The position numbers were made by a program, and so were the translations under genes. From Ruminococcaceae bacterium UBA1244 (GTDB taxonomy: Bacteria; Bacillota; Clostridia; Oscillospirales; Acutalibacteraceae): a stretch of DNA of 38,402 bases. The stretch spans positions 1-38,402 of the forward strand of contig DBWG01000015.1 in NCBI GenBank assembly GCA_002308635.1, read 5' to 3'. The notes under the pieces were generated by a model that made no database searches, was not told the origin of the DNA, and was given only the letters and a program-made list of their open reading frames with translations. Shown piece by piece: positions 16,917 through 25,026 of the stretch (positions are counted from its first letter, which is position 1; each line of letters opens with the position of its first letter).

Positions 16917-17117
16917 CCAAAAATTGTTGTATATAAATAAAAATTATCAATAATTTTTGACGATTTAATTAGTTTATGATACTATATCCTGCGTTTTTCA
17001 GGTTTTTTTTCGTTATTTTATGTTTTTGCCTCAAAAAGAATATTACGGCAATTTTTCCTCTCATTGCCGCCTTGTCCTGCCTGTAAAAAATGATAAGCTA
17101 TAATTTTCAGAAAACCC

Positions 17118-17146
17118 TTTACAATATATTTATAAAATAGTAAAAT
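17118..17146 (+). promoter_or_regulatory. promoter of the lipoprotein-HAD-queH unit
   Basis: TTTACA (17118-17123) and TAAAAT (17141-17146) are 17 bp apart, about 35 bp before the lipoprotein start. Confidence 0.65.
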
Positions 17147-17180
17147 GTAGTCAGTTATTAAATAACAGGATGTGATGGAT

Positions 17181-19097
17181 ATGTCTAAAAAAATTCGTTT
17201 TGCGCTTCTCATATCATTCATAATTATCGCTGTTTTTTCCCTTTCCTCCTGCAGCAAAAAGGAGAAGGAAACAGTTGATCTTCAGACAACTCTTTCTGTA
17301 CAGGGAAAAAATGACACCATCTCCGGAAAGAGAACAATGGTGCTGACTTTTCCTGAAAGTGTGATATCCCCCGGTTCAGAGGCTGACACGAACCTTGCAA
17401 AGGTCATCCAGAAGTACAAGCCCGACTCAATGAACTACTCACGCACAACAGTGGACGGCAAAATACAATACACTCTTGAGATCCCATTCAAATCCAATCT
17501 TGTTTACTATGAAAACACGGCGGCTGCTATGGGCGAACATACCCCCAGCAGCATCTCACACCCTGACACCGTTATGACAAAGGGCTGGCGCATCAAAGAG
17601 GATTTCCAGAGCATCGACCTCATACAGACATGGCTTCAGGAAGGCATCAAAAAAGAGGATTTCGGCGGCCTTGATTTTGAAATAAAGGAGTCAAAGACAT
17701 ACGTTTCGCTTGACAACAAGACCGAAGAAACCTCTCCTGTTATCCAATACAACAAGCTTTACGGCAATCCCATCGAAAAAATACGCATCGAGACCATAAA
17801 AACCTCTGCGGACAGCGACCGCACTTCTACTCATCTTACAAGAAAATTCGTTTTTACCATCACAAAAAGCACCTATGACAAAGACCCCAAAAACATAAAG
17901 AACTATTTCCAGAGCAAAACGGAATCGGCGTCTTCCGTATCATGGCCGCTCAATGACGAACTTCAGGCTTATGAACTCACCGTCGTTTATGACGACTTCA
18001 ATCCGGAAAAGCTTGAGACATGCACAAAAACGCTCCTTGCTTCAAACTACGGCGATTTGCAGTATGTTTCCAACTCGGAAGGAAGTACGGTCCTTGCAAA
18101 ACAGAACCTCTTCAACGAGACCCTTGACTTTTCAAACTACATAACCCATAACTCCGCACCTGTTCCCATCGAATATGTCTATTCCATTGAGGAAAATTCC
18201 GAACTCAGCTCATGCCAGATCTGCGAAAACGACATCTGGATCCCCGCTGATACCCTTGACGAAGACCGCTACGGCACAAAATGCGCAATAAGATATTCGG
18301 ATACAGTACTCAAGCTAAGGATAAATGACGGTGTACAGTACCAGACAAACAGCATCAATATCGAATCCATTCCCTCCGACGGAGATGAACTTGAAAAGAA
18401 TATCACATTCAGGTTCGACCTTGACAAGGGCGGAAAGGAAGCTACCGAATACGTAGAGTCCTTCCTTAAAAAACGTTATGATGTCGTCTCCTACAATGAA
18501 GGGGATGAAAGAGTTTCCAAGGTCACGATCAGCGGTTCGACAGAAACACTCAGCGATATGCTGTCGGATATCCTCAGCATCAAGGACCCCAATCAGAGAA
18601 GCCGCAAAAACAGCATGACCTTCTCTCAGGAAAGCCAGTCTATGACGCTCCGCACAATGAATCACTATACCGACAAAATAGACCTCTCCGCTCTCCTTCT
18701 CGGCAAAAACAAGGACGTTGTAATAAATTACTGCGTAAAGACCAAGAGCGGCGATATAATCAAAAGCTTCAGCTATGAATCATCCTCATCTGACGATGAA
18801 GGAAGCTCCGACCTCTCACTCGACGACGAACACGCCGCATGGCTGAATAATATCAAGGGTTCTGTCATCGTCGTATCGTTCGATATCACGACCCCGAATG
18901 AAAAGGATATAATTTTCTTCTCGGTCATCTCTGTAATAATGGTGCTTATAGCCGTTGCCATGATGTTCTGGCTGAGCAAAAAGCCGCTTCCGTCACTCGG
19001 TCTCGGCAGCGGATACAGATCCTCCGGTCTGCCCGGCGGCAGCAAGGATCTTGCAGTCAAAAAGCAGAAGAACAATTCCATCCGCAAGAAAAATTGA
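17181..19097 (+). CDS. lipoprotein with C-terminal membrane helix, unknown function
   Basis: A 638-residue protein. The N-terminus has a lipoprotein signal (KKIRFALLISFIIIAVFSL then the lipobox LSSC), so it should be lipidated and face outward. The bulk is a large extracellular region, with many short beta-type stretches and a Ser/Asp-rich patch (near residue 540-550). A hydrophobic helix at about residues 577-600 and a basic tail ending KKQKNNSIRKKN follow. It would thus be tethered to the membrane at both ends. I do not recognise the family. Starts at 17172 (GTG), 17175 and 17181 are possible; the ATG at 17181 has AGGA 10 nt upstream and gives the most usual signal peptide. It opens a three-gene unit with the HAD phosphatase and queH. 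Confidence 0.75.
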   Translation: MSKKIRFALLISFIIIAVFSLSSCSKKEKETVDLQTTLSVQGKNDTISGKRTMVLTFPESVISPGSEADTNLAKVIQKYKPDSMNYSRTTVDGKIQYTLEIPFKSNLVYYENTAAAMGEHTPSSISHPDTVMTKGWRIKEDFQSIDLIQTWLQEGIKKEDFGGLDFEIKESKTYVSLDNKTEETSPVIQYNKLYGNPIEKIRIETIKTSADSDRTSTHLTRKFVFTITKSTYDKDPKNIKNYFQSKTESASSVSWPLNDELQAYELTVVYDDFNPEKLETCTKTLLASNYGDLQYVSNSEGSTVLAKQNLFNETLDFSNYITHNSAPVPIEYVYSIEENSELSSCQICENDIWIPADTLDEDRYGTKCAIRYSDTVLKLRINDGVQYQTNSINIESIPSDGDELEKNITFRFDLDKGGKEATEYVESFLKKRYDVVSYNEGDERVSKVTISGSTETLSDMLSDILSIKDPNQRSRKNSMTFSQESQSMTLRTMNHYTDKIDLSALLLGKNKDVVINYCVKTKSGDIIKSFSYESSSSDDEGSSDLSLDDEHAAWLNNIKGSVIVVSFDITTPNEKDIIFFSVISVIMVLIAVAMMFWLSKKPLPSLGLGSGYRSSGLPGGSKDLAVKKQKNNSIRKKN

Positions 19098-19111
19098 AAG
19101 GATGTCCTCAA

Positions 19112-19774
19112 ATGATCCGATTGTGTATTTTTGATCTCGACGGCACTCTTGTCGATTCGCTGAAAGATCTTGCAAATGCAATGAATACTGCGCTCGAGGC
19201 TCAGGGTTTCGGCACACATGACATTCAAAAATACCGTTTTCTTGTCGGCAGCGGGCTTTCCGTGCTTGCTGACAGAGCGGCTCTTGCTCCGAATGAGCGC
19301 TATACCCCTGAGGTGAAAGAAAAGATACTCGCTGATTTCAGCTCATACTATGAGCTTCACTGCCTTGACAACACCGTACCGTTCAAGGGTGTGGATGCTC
19401 TCCTGAAAGAGCTTAAAAAACGCGGTGTTCTCTTTGCCGTCAATTCAAACAAGCCCGATGCTTTTACAAAAAAGATCGTCAAAGCCCTGCTGCCGGAACA
19501 TGATTTTTCTGTGATCTGCGGAAAGCGTGACGGATTTGAAAGAAAGCCCTCTCCGGACGGCGCAAACCATATAATGTATACTGTTTCCGCTTCACCGGAA
19601 GAGACTCTGTATATCGGCGACAGCGATGTTGATGTCCTCACAGCAAAAAATGCAGGCATCAGCTTCTGCGGTGTAAGCTGGGGCTTCAGAGGCAAAGATG
19701 AACTGAGATCCGCAGGAGCTGACTTCATTGCGGATTCCACTCAGGATATACTTGACCTGACAGAAAGCCTGTGA
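19112..19774 (+). CDS. HAD phosphatase, phosphoglycolate-phosphatase-like
   Basis: A 220-residue cytoplasmic phosphatase of HAD subfamily IA. Motif I FDLDGTLVDS is at the N-terminus with both aspartates; motif II is in FAVNSNKPDA; motif III/IV is in KPSPDGANHIMY and YIGDSDVDVLTAKNAG. A helical cap lies between motifs I and II. These features fit the Gph/PGP type, which removes phosphate from 2-phosphoglycolate or similar small compounds; the exact substrate cannot be fixed from sequence. The ATG at 19112 follows AAAGGA at 9 nt; an upstream TTG overlaps the preceding stop and is less likely. The next gene, queH, begins 14 bp later. Confidence 0.88.
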   Translation: MIRLCIFDLDGTLVDSLKDLANAMNTALEAQGFGTHDIQKYRFLVGSGLSVLADRAALAPNERYTPEVKEKILADFSSYYELHCLDNTVPFKGVDALLKELKKRGVLFAVNSNKPDAFTKKIVKALLPEHDFSVICGKRDGFERKPSPDGANHIMYTVSASPEETLYIGDSDVDVLTAKNAGISFCGVSWGFRGKDELRSAGADFIADSTQDILDLTESL

Positions 19775-19788
19775 CTCGGGAGGAACTC

Positions 19789-20403
19789 ATGAACTCTGCT
19801 CCGAAAAAAAACTACCAGCTTATGCTTGACTCCGTTATCCGTCAGATCACCGAAAGCAGCAAAAGACCTTCCCTGCTGCTTCATGCCTGCTGTGCGCCGT
19901 GCAGCAGCTATGTTCTGGAGTATCTTACGAATTATTTTGATATTACGGTTTTTTTCTACAATCCAAATATCTCACCGGAAAGTGAATATCTTCACCGTGT
20001 CAGCGAAATAAAACGCCTTATCAGTGAGATGTGTCCTTCGGTAGGATTCCTTGAAGGAAAATACGAGCCGCAAAGATTCTTTGAAATGGCAAAGGGCCTT
20101 GAACAAGAACCCGAAAGAGGCGCACGGTGCCATAAATGCTACAGGATGCGCCTTGAAGAGAGTGCCTCAGCCGCCAAAGCCGGCGGATTTGACTATTTTA
20201 CTACTACTCTTTCCATCTCTCCGCAGAAGGACAGCTCCGTCCTGAACTCCATCGGCAAGGAGATCAGCGATATTTACGGAGTGCCGTATCTCTACTCCGA
20301 TTTCAAAAAACGGGGCGGCTATAAACGCTCTATCGAGCTTTCCGCTCAGTTCCATCTCTACCGGCAAAACTACTGCGGGTGTGTTTTTTCCCGCAGACCG
20401 TAA
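19789..20403 (+). CDS. queH: epoxyqueuosine reductase QueH
   Basis: A 204-residue protein of the DUF208/QueH family, which performs the last step of queuosine synthesis in tRNA: reduction of epoxyqueuosine to queuosine. The family cysteines are all visible: HACCAPCSS near residues 30-38, GARCHKCYRMRLEE in the middle and NYCGCVFS at the C-terminus, consistent with the iron-sulfur cluster and metal sites reported for QueH. The reading frame is open to a GTG at 19771 overlapping the upstream stop, but the ATG at 19789 has GGGAGGA just upstream and gives a full-length family member. It is last in its unit and ends before a strong terminator. Confidence 0.93.
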   Translation: MNSAPKKNYQLMLDSVIRQITESSKRPSLLLHACCAPCSSYVLEYLTNYFDITVFFYNPNISPESEYLHRVSEIKRLISEMCPSVGFLEGKYEPQRFFEMAKGLEQEPERGARCHKCYRMRLEESASAAKAGGFDYFTTTLSISPQKDSSVLNSIGKEISDIYGVPYLYSDFKKRGGYKRSIELSAQFHLYRQNYCGCVFSRRP

Positions 20404-20418
20404 ACCTGAACATAAAAT

Positions 20419-20455
20419 ACGGCATACCGCAGATCATACGGTATGCCGTGTTTTT
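20419..20455. terminator. terminator after queH
   Basis: ACGGCATACCG (20419-20429) and CGGTATGCCGT (20439-20449) form a perfect 11-bp stem with a 9-nt loop, followed by GTTTTTATTT on the + strand. It lies between convergent genes; on the minus strand the trailing sequence ATTTTATG is a weaker T-tract. Confidence 0.88.
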
Positions 20456-21209
20456 ATTTGTGACGATTTTCAAGTATAACGACCGGATCAGTCACGTCTC
20501 CGTTTACAAGAGTTTCAATGTGGATGTGGTCTCCGTCAAGCACCTCGCACGGCACTGTTCCGACATACCCTATCGTGCTGCCGGCTTCGACATTGTCGCC
20601 TTCGCTGACAACACCTTTGTCCGAAAGCCCGCAATACCTTGCAGTGCATTTTTCGTGTTCAATTATAATATAGTTCCCTAACATCGGGTCATTGCCAACA
20701 GCCTTTACCGTGCCGGACGACACCGCACATACAGCAGTACCCTTCGGAGCCTCAAAGTCCACTCCGCCGTGGGTTCTCCAGTCGCTCGTTGTCTTTGAAA
20801 AAACCGGAGCGCTGACGCTGAATCCCTTCATCACCTTTGCGTCCGCAACCGGAAATACCACGCTTTTGGAAGTTTCTTCGGAAGGCGTTTCTTCTGCCGG
20901 CATACTTTCTGTCTGCGTCTCTTCTGCGGACGTTTCTGCTTTTTGCTCAGAGCTTTCCTTCTGTGATCCTTCCGCACTGCTCTCGTCATCTGTCAGCAGC
21001 GATCTTTCATAGCTTTCGCCGCTCACATCTTCGGCGGCCTCGACCTCTGAACTATCTGTTCCGTCTGTACTGTCGCTTTGATATTCAAGTACACTTCCGT
21101 AAGTAGTCCATGCCGCAGCAGCTATCGTTACGATACATATTCCGAGCGCTATATAAAATCCCATATTGTTTTTTAACGGCTTTTTTTCGTTCTTGTTTGT
21201 GTTTCTCAT
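20454..21209 (-). CDS. SpoIIQ-like LytM/M23 endopeptidase
   Basis: A 251-residue protein anchored by one N-terminal membrane helix (about residues 14-38), followed by an acidic Ser/Glu/Thr-rich linker to about residue 115 and an M23 peptidase domain to the C-terminus. The metal ligands of an active LytM domain are present: H-x3-D in RTHGGVDFE near residue 147 and H-x-H in GDHIHIE near residue 227. The segments FSKTTSDWRTHGG and DPMLGNYIIIEHE resemble SpoIIQ of spore formers, which links mother cell and forespore; the role in sporulation is inferred. The ATG at 21209 follows GGAGG; the longer frame has no support. It stands alone between two terminators. A peptidoglycan hydrolase acting elsewhere is the alternative. 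Confidence 0.8.
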   Translation of the reverse strand: MRNTNKNEKKPLKNNMGFYIALGICIVTIAAAAWTTYGSVLEYQSDSTDGTDSSEVEAAEDVSGESYERSLLTDDESSAEGSQKESSEQKAETSAEETQTESMPAEETPSEETSKSVVFPVADAKVMKGFSVSAPVFSKTTSDWRTHGGVDFEAPKGTAVCAVSSGTVKAVGNDPMLGNYIIIEHEKCTARYCGLSDKGVVSEGDNVEAGSTIGYVGTVPCEVLDGDHIHIETLVNGDVTDPVVILENRHK

Positions 21210-21272
21210 TTCTGCACCTCCGGTATTAGTGTTGTCAAATAATCGCTTTTTATACATACTATACCTGAGCGC

Positions 21273-21304
21273 AAAAAAAGACACGGCAGAAAATGCCGTG
21301 TCTT
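21273..21304 (-). terminator. terminator after the Ser/Glu-rich lipoprotein
   Basis: AAGACACGGCA (21278-21288) and TGCCGTGTCTT (21294-21304) make an 11-bp stem with a 5-nt loop. On the minus strand the stem runs into TTTTTGCG. It separates the lipoprotein from the SpoIIQ-like gene. Confidence 0.88.
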
Positions 21305-21327
21305 GGTATCATTATTGAAATTTAATA

Positions 21328-22686
21328 TCAGACCTCTTCAGCAGTCCACTTTGTCTTCTCGCCGGTTATGTTGTAGGTCTTGCTGCCGTCCAAAGCTATT
21401 TCCTGTGTCTCTACGACCATCTTGATCTTTGAGTGGAACTTGAAGTTAGGTGATGTAAACTCCTCACCCTTATCATTTGTCTTGGGAATAGAAGCTGTAT
21501 ACAGACCGTCATCACCTGCTGTAAGCTTAACTGTAGCCTTTATATCGCCTTCAAACAGGATAACACTGAAATCATCCTCTGACCATTCCTCAGGCTTGTT
21601 TACCTTGAGAACAGCAAGTACGTTTTTATCAGAAAGCTCATCGGAGCTTTCTTCTGTCTCAGATGACTCTTCAGCAGGCTCGGAAGATTCCTCAGCAGGC
21701 TCGGATGACTCCTCTACAGGTGCAGTAGAAGTTTCAGGCTCTGCCTTAGAACCTGTTGCCTGTTCATACGCTTCGCTGCTTGCCTTTTCTATCTTAGAGA
21801 TCTCTTCCTCGATCGCAGTAAAAGCGTTGGACGGGATAACGTCTGACGGGAATCTGTTGGCCTCAGGTGTAGAGTCGTCATAGGTCATATAGGTCTTTGT
21901 GCTGAGCTCACCGTCCTCTGAAAGTTCAAGAAGAGCATGGTCAGTAAGGCTTACATAGCCTGTCTCTCTTACAGAACCGTTCTGCGTATATTTGAGCTTG
22001 ACCTGAGGATAGTACATCATATTTCCGTCGCTGTCCTTCTTGGGAAGCTCTGCGCCGTACATAAACTCAGCCTCGTCCTCATCCTTAAGGTCATCCTCTG
22101 TACCGGTATTGATACGCAGGAACTTGAATGAAAAAGTCTCCTTGCCGCCCTGAGCAGAGGCAACCTCACTGATAACGGCATCGACCTTGGCACTCAGAGA
22201 ATTAAGTCCATCCTTCTGAGAATCAAGTGTACTGAGCACACCTTCAAGCTTTTCTTTTGTTGCATCGCTTTCTGTATTCTCAAGCTTGGATGAAATATCA
22301 TCCTTATAGCCGTCGATCTTCTTGACAGCAGCCTCTATCTTGCTCTTGACATCATCGCCCTCGGAAGGAACATCCTCTTTAGCTTTCATGAGCTGCTCGG
22401 TATTTGTGCTGACGATCGCATAAACAGAGTTCCTGTCAACGCCCGCAGGAAGTTCCATTCTGACAGCACAAAGCACCTCCTCGATCGGCACAAAGCTGTC
22501 GTTCTCAGGGATATCTCCGACCTTCTGATCCTGAGTACCATAGTCTCTATGTACATCGCCGTTACGGTCGAGTCGGTCAATATTATGCGTATAGTAGGTA
22601 GATTCACTCGCACAGCCCGTAAGGAGAGCCGAACCTGCCCCTAATATAAGTGCCATCAAAATAGCTGCAAATTGTCTGCGTTTCAT
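21328..22686 (-). CDS. lipoprotein with Ser/Glu repeat linker, unknown function
   Basis: A 452-residue secreted lipoprotein: MKRRQFAAILMALILGAGS then the lipobox LLTGC. The mature part begins with a Tyr/Asp-rich segment, then a helical, possibly coiled-coil region (about residues 105-175) rich in Lys/Asp/Ser, then a mixed domain. A low-complexity linker with repeated EESSEPA units (about residues 322-350) joins a C-terminal beta-type domain that ends KTKWTAEEV. I do not recognise a family. The ATG at 22686 follows GGAGG at 8 nt, while the longer frame starts before that site. It has its own promoter (22741-22768) and terminator, so it is monocistronic. Confidence 0.8.
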   Translation of the reverse strand: MKRRQFAAILMALILGAGSALLTGCASESTYYTHNIDRLDRNGDVHRDYGTQDQKVGDIPENDSFVPIEEVLCAVRMELPAGVDRNSVYAIVSTNTEQLMKAKEDVPSEGDDVKSKIEAAVKKIDGYKDDISSKLENTESDATKEKLEGVLSTLDSQKDGLNSLSAKVDAVISEVASAQGGKETFSFKFLRINTGTEDDLKDEDEAEFMYGAELPKKDSDGNMMYYPQVKLKYTQNGSVRETGYVSLTDHALLELSEDGELSTKTYMTYDDSTPEANRFPSDVIPSNAFTAIEEEISKIEKASSEAYEQATGSKAEPETSTAPVEESSEPAEESSEPAEESSETEESSDELSDKNVLAVLKVNKPEEWSEDDFSVILFEGDIKATVKLTAGDDGLYTASIPKTNDKGEEFTSPNFKFHSKIKMVVETQEIALDGSKTYNITGEKTKWTAEEV

Positions 22687-22740
22687 ATCATATACCTCCA
22701 TTGTATTTATGATCTATATGATCTTCATATACTATATATT

Positions 22741-22768
22741 ATTATACACTCTGAGAAAAATTTTTCAA
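22741..22768 (-). promoter_or_regulatory. promoter of the Ser/Glu-rich lipoprotein
   Basis: On the minus strand TTGAAA (22763-22768) and a perfect TATAAT (22741-22746) are 16 bp apart, about 55 bp before the ATG. Confidence 0.7.
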
Positions 22769-22883
22769 TATATTTTTTTTAATATTTTGAAAAATTGTGC
22801 AAAATGACAATAACAATATAGGCATTTTTCCGAAAAGAACAAAAAAAATGTTTTCAACATCCGATTATACACTATAAATACTA

Positions 22884-22912
22884 TTGACGAAAGACAAGTT
22901 TTTTTTTAAAAT
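22884..22912 (+). promoter_or_regulatory. promoter of the six-gene plus-strand unit, with a long leader
   Basis: TTGACG (22884-22889) and TAAAAT (22907-22912) are 17 bp apart. The next gene starts near 23113, so the leader would be about 190 nt. It contains possible pairings ATATTGT/ACAATAT (around 22950-22980) and GGTCT/AGACC near 23064-23084. I recognise no known riboswitch. The gene-free stretch 22769-23112 otherwise shows only AT-rich sequence. Confidence 0.55.
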
Positions 22913-23112
22913 AAGAATGTGCATTTATGCTCTGAAAAAGACCGCAAAATATTGTTCTTTTCCCCGCATCAGCACAATATGCACTTTTGGCATATAGCCT
23001 GACGTGTAAAATTTTTCCGCTGCGGTTATTCGCATTTTGCACAAAAAGTAAATCAGGAATAAGGTCTTTGTGATTTCGAGACCACATGAAAAAACGGAAA
23101 GAAGACGAGATT

Positions 23113-23946
23113 ATGCTATTCAGGATCATCGCACTTGACATTGACGGGACCCTTACCAACTCGCAGAAGGTCATTACGGCAAAAACCAGAAACCAGCTCA
23201 TCAGGTTTCAGAAAAGCGGCGGAAAGATCATCTTAGCTTCCGGCAGACCTGCCCAGGGCATCAAAAGCTGTGCGGAAATTCTCCGGCTGAGTCAGTTCGG
23301 CGGATATATCCTTGCCTACAACGGCGGATGCGTCATTGAATGCAGTTCCGGTTCGGTCGTTGCAAAAACGCCTCTTCCGCTGGAATACATCCCTGAGATC
23401 TGTGACATCATAAAGGACTATCCTGTCGGCATAATCACCTATGAAGGTGACCACATTGTTGCAGGAAACCACATAAACCGCTATACAGAGCTTGAATCCT
23501 CCATCAATCACATGGATATAAAATTCACCAGTGATTTTTCCGGATATGTAAATTTTGACGTTCCCAAGTGTCTTTTGCAGGGTGAGCCGGATGTTATACT
23601 CAAACTGGAAAAGATACTTTCCGAAAAATATTCCGGAAAGCTCGGCATATTCAAATCTGAACCTTATTTTTTGGAGATAGTACCCAAAAATATAGATAAA
23701 GCCATGACTATCGACAGGCTGCTCAAAATGATCGGCTATGAGAGAGATGAGTGCATCGCATTCGGCGACGGCTTCAACGATATTTCTATGATACGTTATG
23801 TCGGTCTGGGGATAGCTATGCAGAACGCCTCCGAAACCGTAAAAAGTGCAGCAGACTATGTAACACGTTCAAACGACGAAGACGGCATCGCATTCATGCT
23901 CTCAAAAATGGGACGTTCCGTGTTCCCGTCGCTTGCAATGATCTGA
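23113..23946 (+). CDS. Cof-type HAD hydrolase
   Basis: A 277-residue cytoplasmic sugar-phosphatase-like enzyme of HAD subfamily IIB. Motif I is ALDIDGTLTNS near residue 8-18, motif II IILASGRPAQGI, a large C2 cap lies in the middle, and motif IV is IAFGDGFNDISMI near residue 225 followed by GLGIAMQNASETVKSAADYVT. Family members dephosphorylate sugar phosphates or flavin precursors; the substrate is not predictable here. Two starts are possible: ATG 23086 and ATG 23113. Neither has a strong binding site; I prefer 23113 because family members start right before the first strand. It opens a run of six closely spaced genes. Confidence 0.87.
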   Translation: MLFRIIALDIDGTLTNSQKVITAKTRNQLIRFQKSGGKIILASGRPAQGIKSCAEILRLSQFGGYILAYNGGCVIECSSGSVVAKTPLPLEYIPEICDIIKDYPVGIITYEGDHIVAGNHINRYTELESSINHMDIKFTSDFSGYVNFDVPKCLLQGEPDVILKLEKILSEKYSGKLGIFKSEPYFLEIVPKNIDKAMTIDRLLKMIGYERDECIAFGDGFNDISMIRYVGLGIAMQNASETVKSAADYVTRSNDEDGIAFMLSKMGRSVFPSLAMI

Positions 23947-23956
23947 GAGGAAAAAT

Positions 23957-24499
23957 ATGGATACAGCTCACATCGTTATCGCTCACGGCCGTCCTGAAGA
24001 TAAAAGGGAGCCTCTTGAAGAAGCGGCATACGATCTTCTTGAATCCCTCAATATAGATTTTTACCGGATCGACCATGAGTCCACACCCACAATGGAAGAC
24101 TGCACAGCAATAGGACAGGCTCTCGGCGTTAATATCTGCAAGAACCTGTTTTTGTGCAACCGCCAGAAAACCGTTTTCTATCTCCTGCTTATGCCCGGAG
24201 ATAAGGAATTCCGCACAAAAGATCTTTCAAAACAGATAAACAGCTCCCGTCTGTCATTTGCGGATGCGGAGCTTATGGAAGAGCTTCTCGGTCTTCATCC
24301 CGGCTCCGTGAGCGTTCTCGGACTGATGAACGACAAGGAAAAGCGTGTTTCCCTGCTTATTGACAGGGATGTGCTGAATGATGAATATTTCGGCTGCCAC
24401 CCGTGCAAAAACTCTTCAAGCATAAAATTCCTTACATCAGAGCTTGTTGAAAAGCTCATCCCATCCTTCGGCAGAAAACCCGTGATAGTTGACCTCTGA
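23957..24499 (+). CDS. YbaK/ProX-type aminoacyl-tRNA deacylase
   Basis: A 180-residue cytoplasmic editing enzyme of the YbaK/ProXp family. These free-standing domains hydrolyse wrongly charged tRNA, in the ProX branch usually Ala-tRNA-Pro. Typical features are the DHESTPTMED start region, KNLFLCNRQKTVFYLLLMPG, the conserved FADAELMEELLGLHPGSVSVLGL with its G-x-x-PGSVS-x-x-GL signature, and HPCKNSSSIKF near the C-terminus. The lysine KNLF near residue 55 would be the conserved one used by the family. It starts 10 bp after the HAD gene with a GAGAGG site. Substrate preference is inferred from the ProX-like C-terminal signature. Confidence 0.9.
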   Translation: MDTAHIVIAHGRPEDKREPLEEAAYDLLESLNIDFYRIDHESTPTMEDCTAIGQALGVNICKNLFLCNRQKTVFYLLLMPGDKEFRTKDLSKQINSSRLSFADAELMEELLGLHPGSVSVLGLMNDKEKRVSLLIDRDVLNDEYFGCHPCKNSSSIKFLTSELVEKLIPSFGRKPVIVDL

Positions 24500-24508
24500 G
24501 GAAACAAC

Positions 24509-25012
24509 ATGGAACACAAACAAAATAATTTTGACTCGCTGCTGAAAACAGTGCTTTCCGAAGCCGCCGCAGCAGGACTTCCTGTCTCGGACAAGATCGA
24601 CATGAAGGTCTCTGTCAATTCAAGAGCAAAAAAACGCTTCGGGATGTGCATACTGAAAAACGGCAGATATACTATCGAGCTGTCTTCAAGGCTGCTCGAT
24701 GCTCCTGAGCTTTCTTGCCGCCAGACTATTGCACATGAGCTTATCCACACCTGCCCCGGCTGCGGCAACCACGGCACACTTTTTAAAAAATACGCCGCAG
24801 TTATGAACCGTAAATACGGCTATAACATTAGGCGCACGAATTCAAACGAAGAAATGGGACTTGAAAATACATCGAATAACGCTTATTATAAATATATACT
24901 CGAATGTCAGAAGTGCGGCGCAAGGATAAAACGCATGAAGTATTCTTCTGTTGTCGCAGACCCGTCCCGCTATACCTGTATCTGCGGAGGCAGGCTCAAA
25001 CGAATAATATAA
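24509..25012 (+). CDS. SprT-like zinc metallopeptidase
   Basis: A 167-residue protein with the SprT fold. The zincin motif HELIH is near residues 76-80, inside QTIAHELIHTCPGCGNHG; a further His 10 residues on may be the third ligand. The C-terminal region carries a probable zinc ribbon: CQKCG near residue 133 and CICGG near 160. SprT-like proteins include DNA-protein crosslink proteases in eukaryotes (Spartan); bacterial members are poorly studied, so the substrate is not assigned. It starts 9 bp after the deacylase with GAGGAAAC as binding site and sits in the middle of the six-gene run. Confidence 0.87.
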   Translation: MEHKQNNFDSLLKTVLSEAAAAGLPVSDKIDMKVSVNSRAKKRFGMCILKNGRYTIELSSRLLDAPELSCRQTIAHELIHTCPGCGNHGTLFKKYAAVMNRKYGYNIRRTNSNEEMGLENTSNNAYYKYILECQKCGARIKRMKYSSVVADPSRYTCICGGRLKRII

Positions 25013-25026
25013 AATGAGGTGCTGAT

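Larger units (their letters stand above)
16560..17180. other. AT-rich divergent promoter region
   Basis: About 620 bp between the divergent adhesin and lipoprotein genes holds no convincing gene. It contains two minus-strand promoters for the pilus operon and one plus-strand promoter for the lipoprotein (listed separately). AAAAATTA-TCAA-TAATTTTT (16939-16958) is a perfect 8-bp inverted repeat upstream of the distal pilus promoter and could be a protein-binding site. CGGCAA and TTGCCG form a weaker inverted repeat near 17046-17070. I see no c-di-GMP or other known riboswitch core in the leader. Confidence 0.6.

Noticed and set aside
20379..20681. 100-residue plus-strand frame after queH
   Set aside because: It spans the queH terminator and is antisense to the LytM peptidase domain.
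22881..23201. 106-residue minus-strand frame at the start of the Cof-type gene
   Set aside because: It runs antisense into the HAD gene, lacks a good binding site and does not resemble any known protein.
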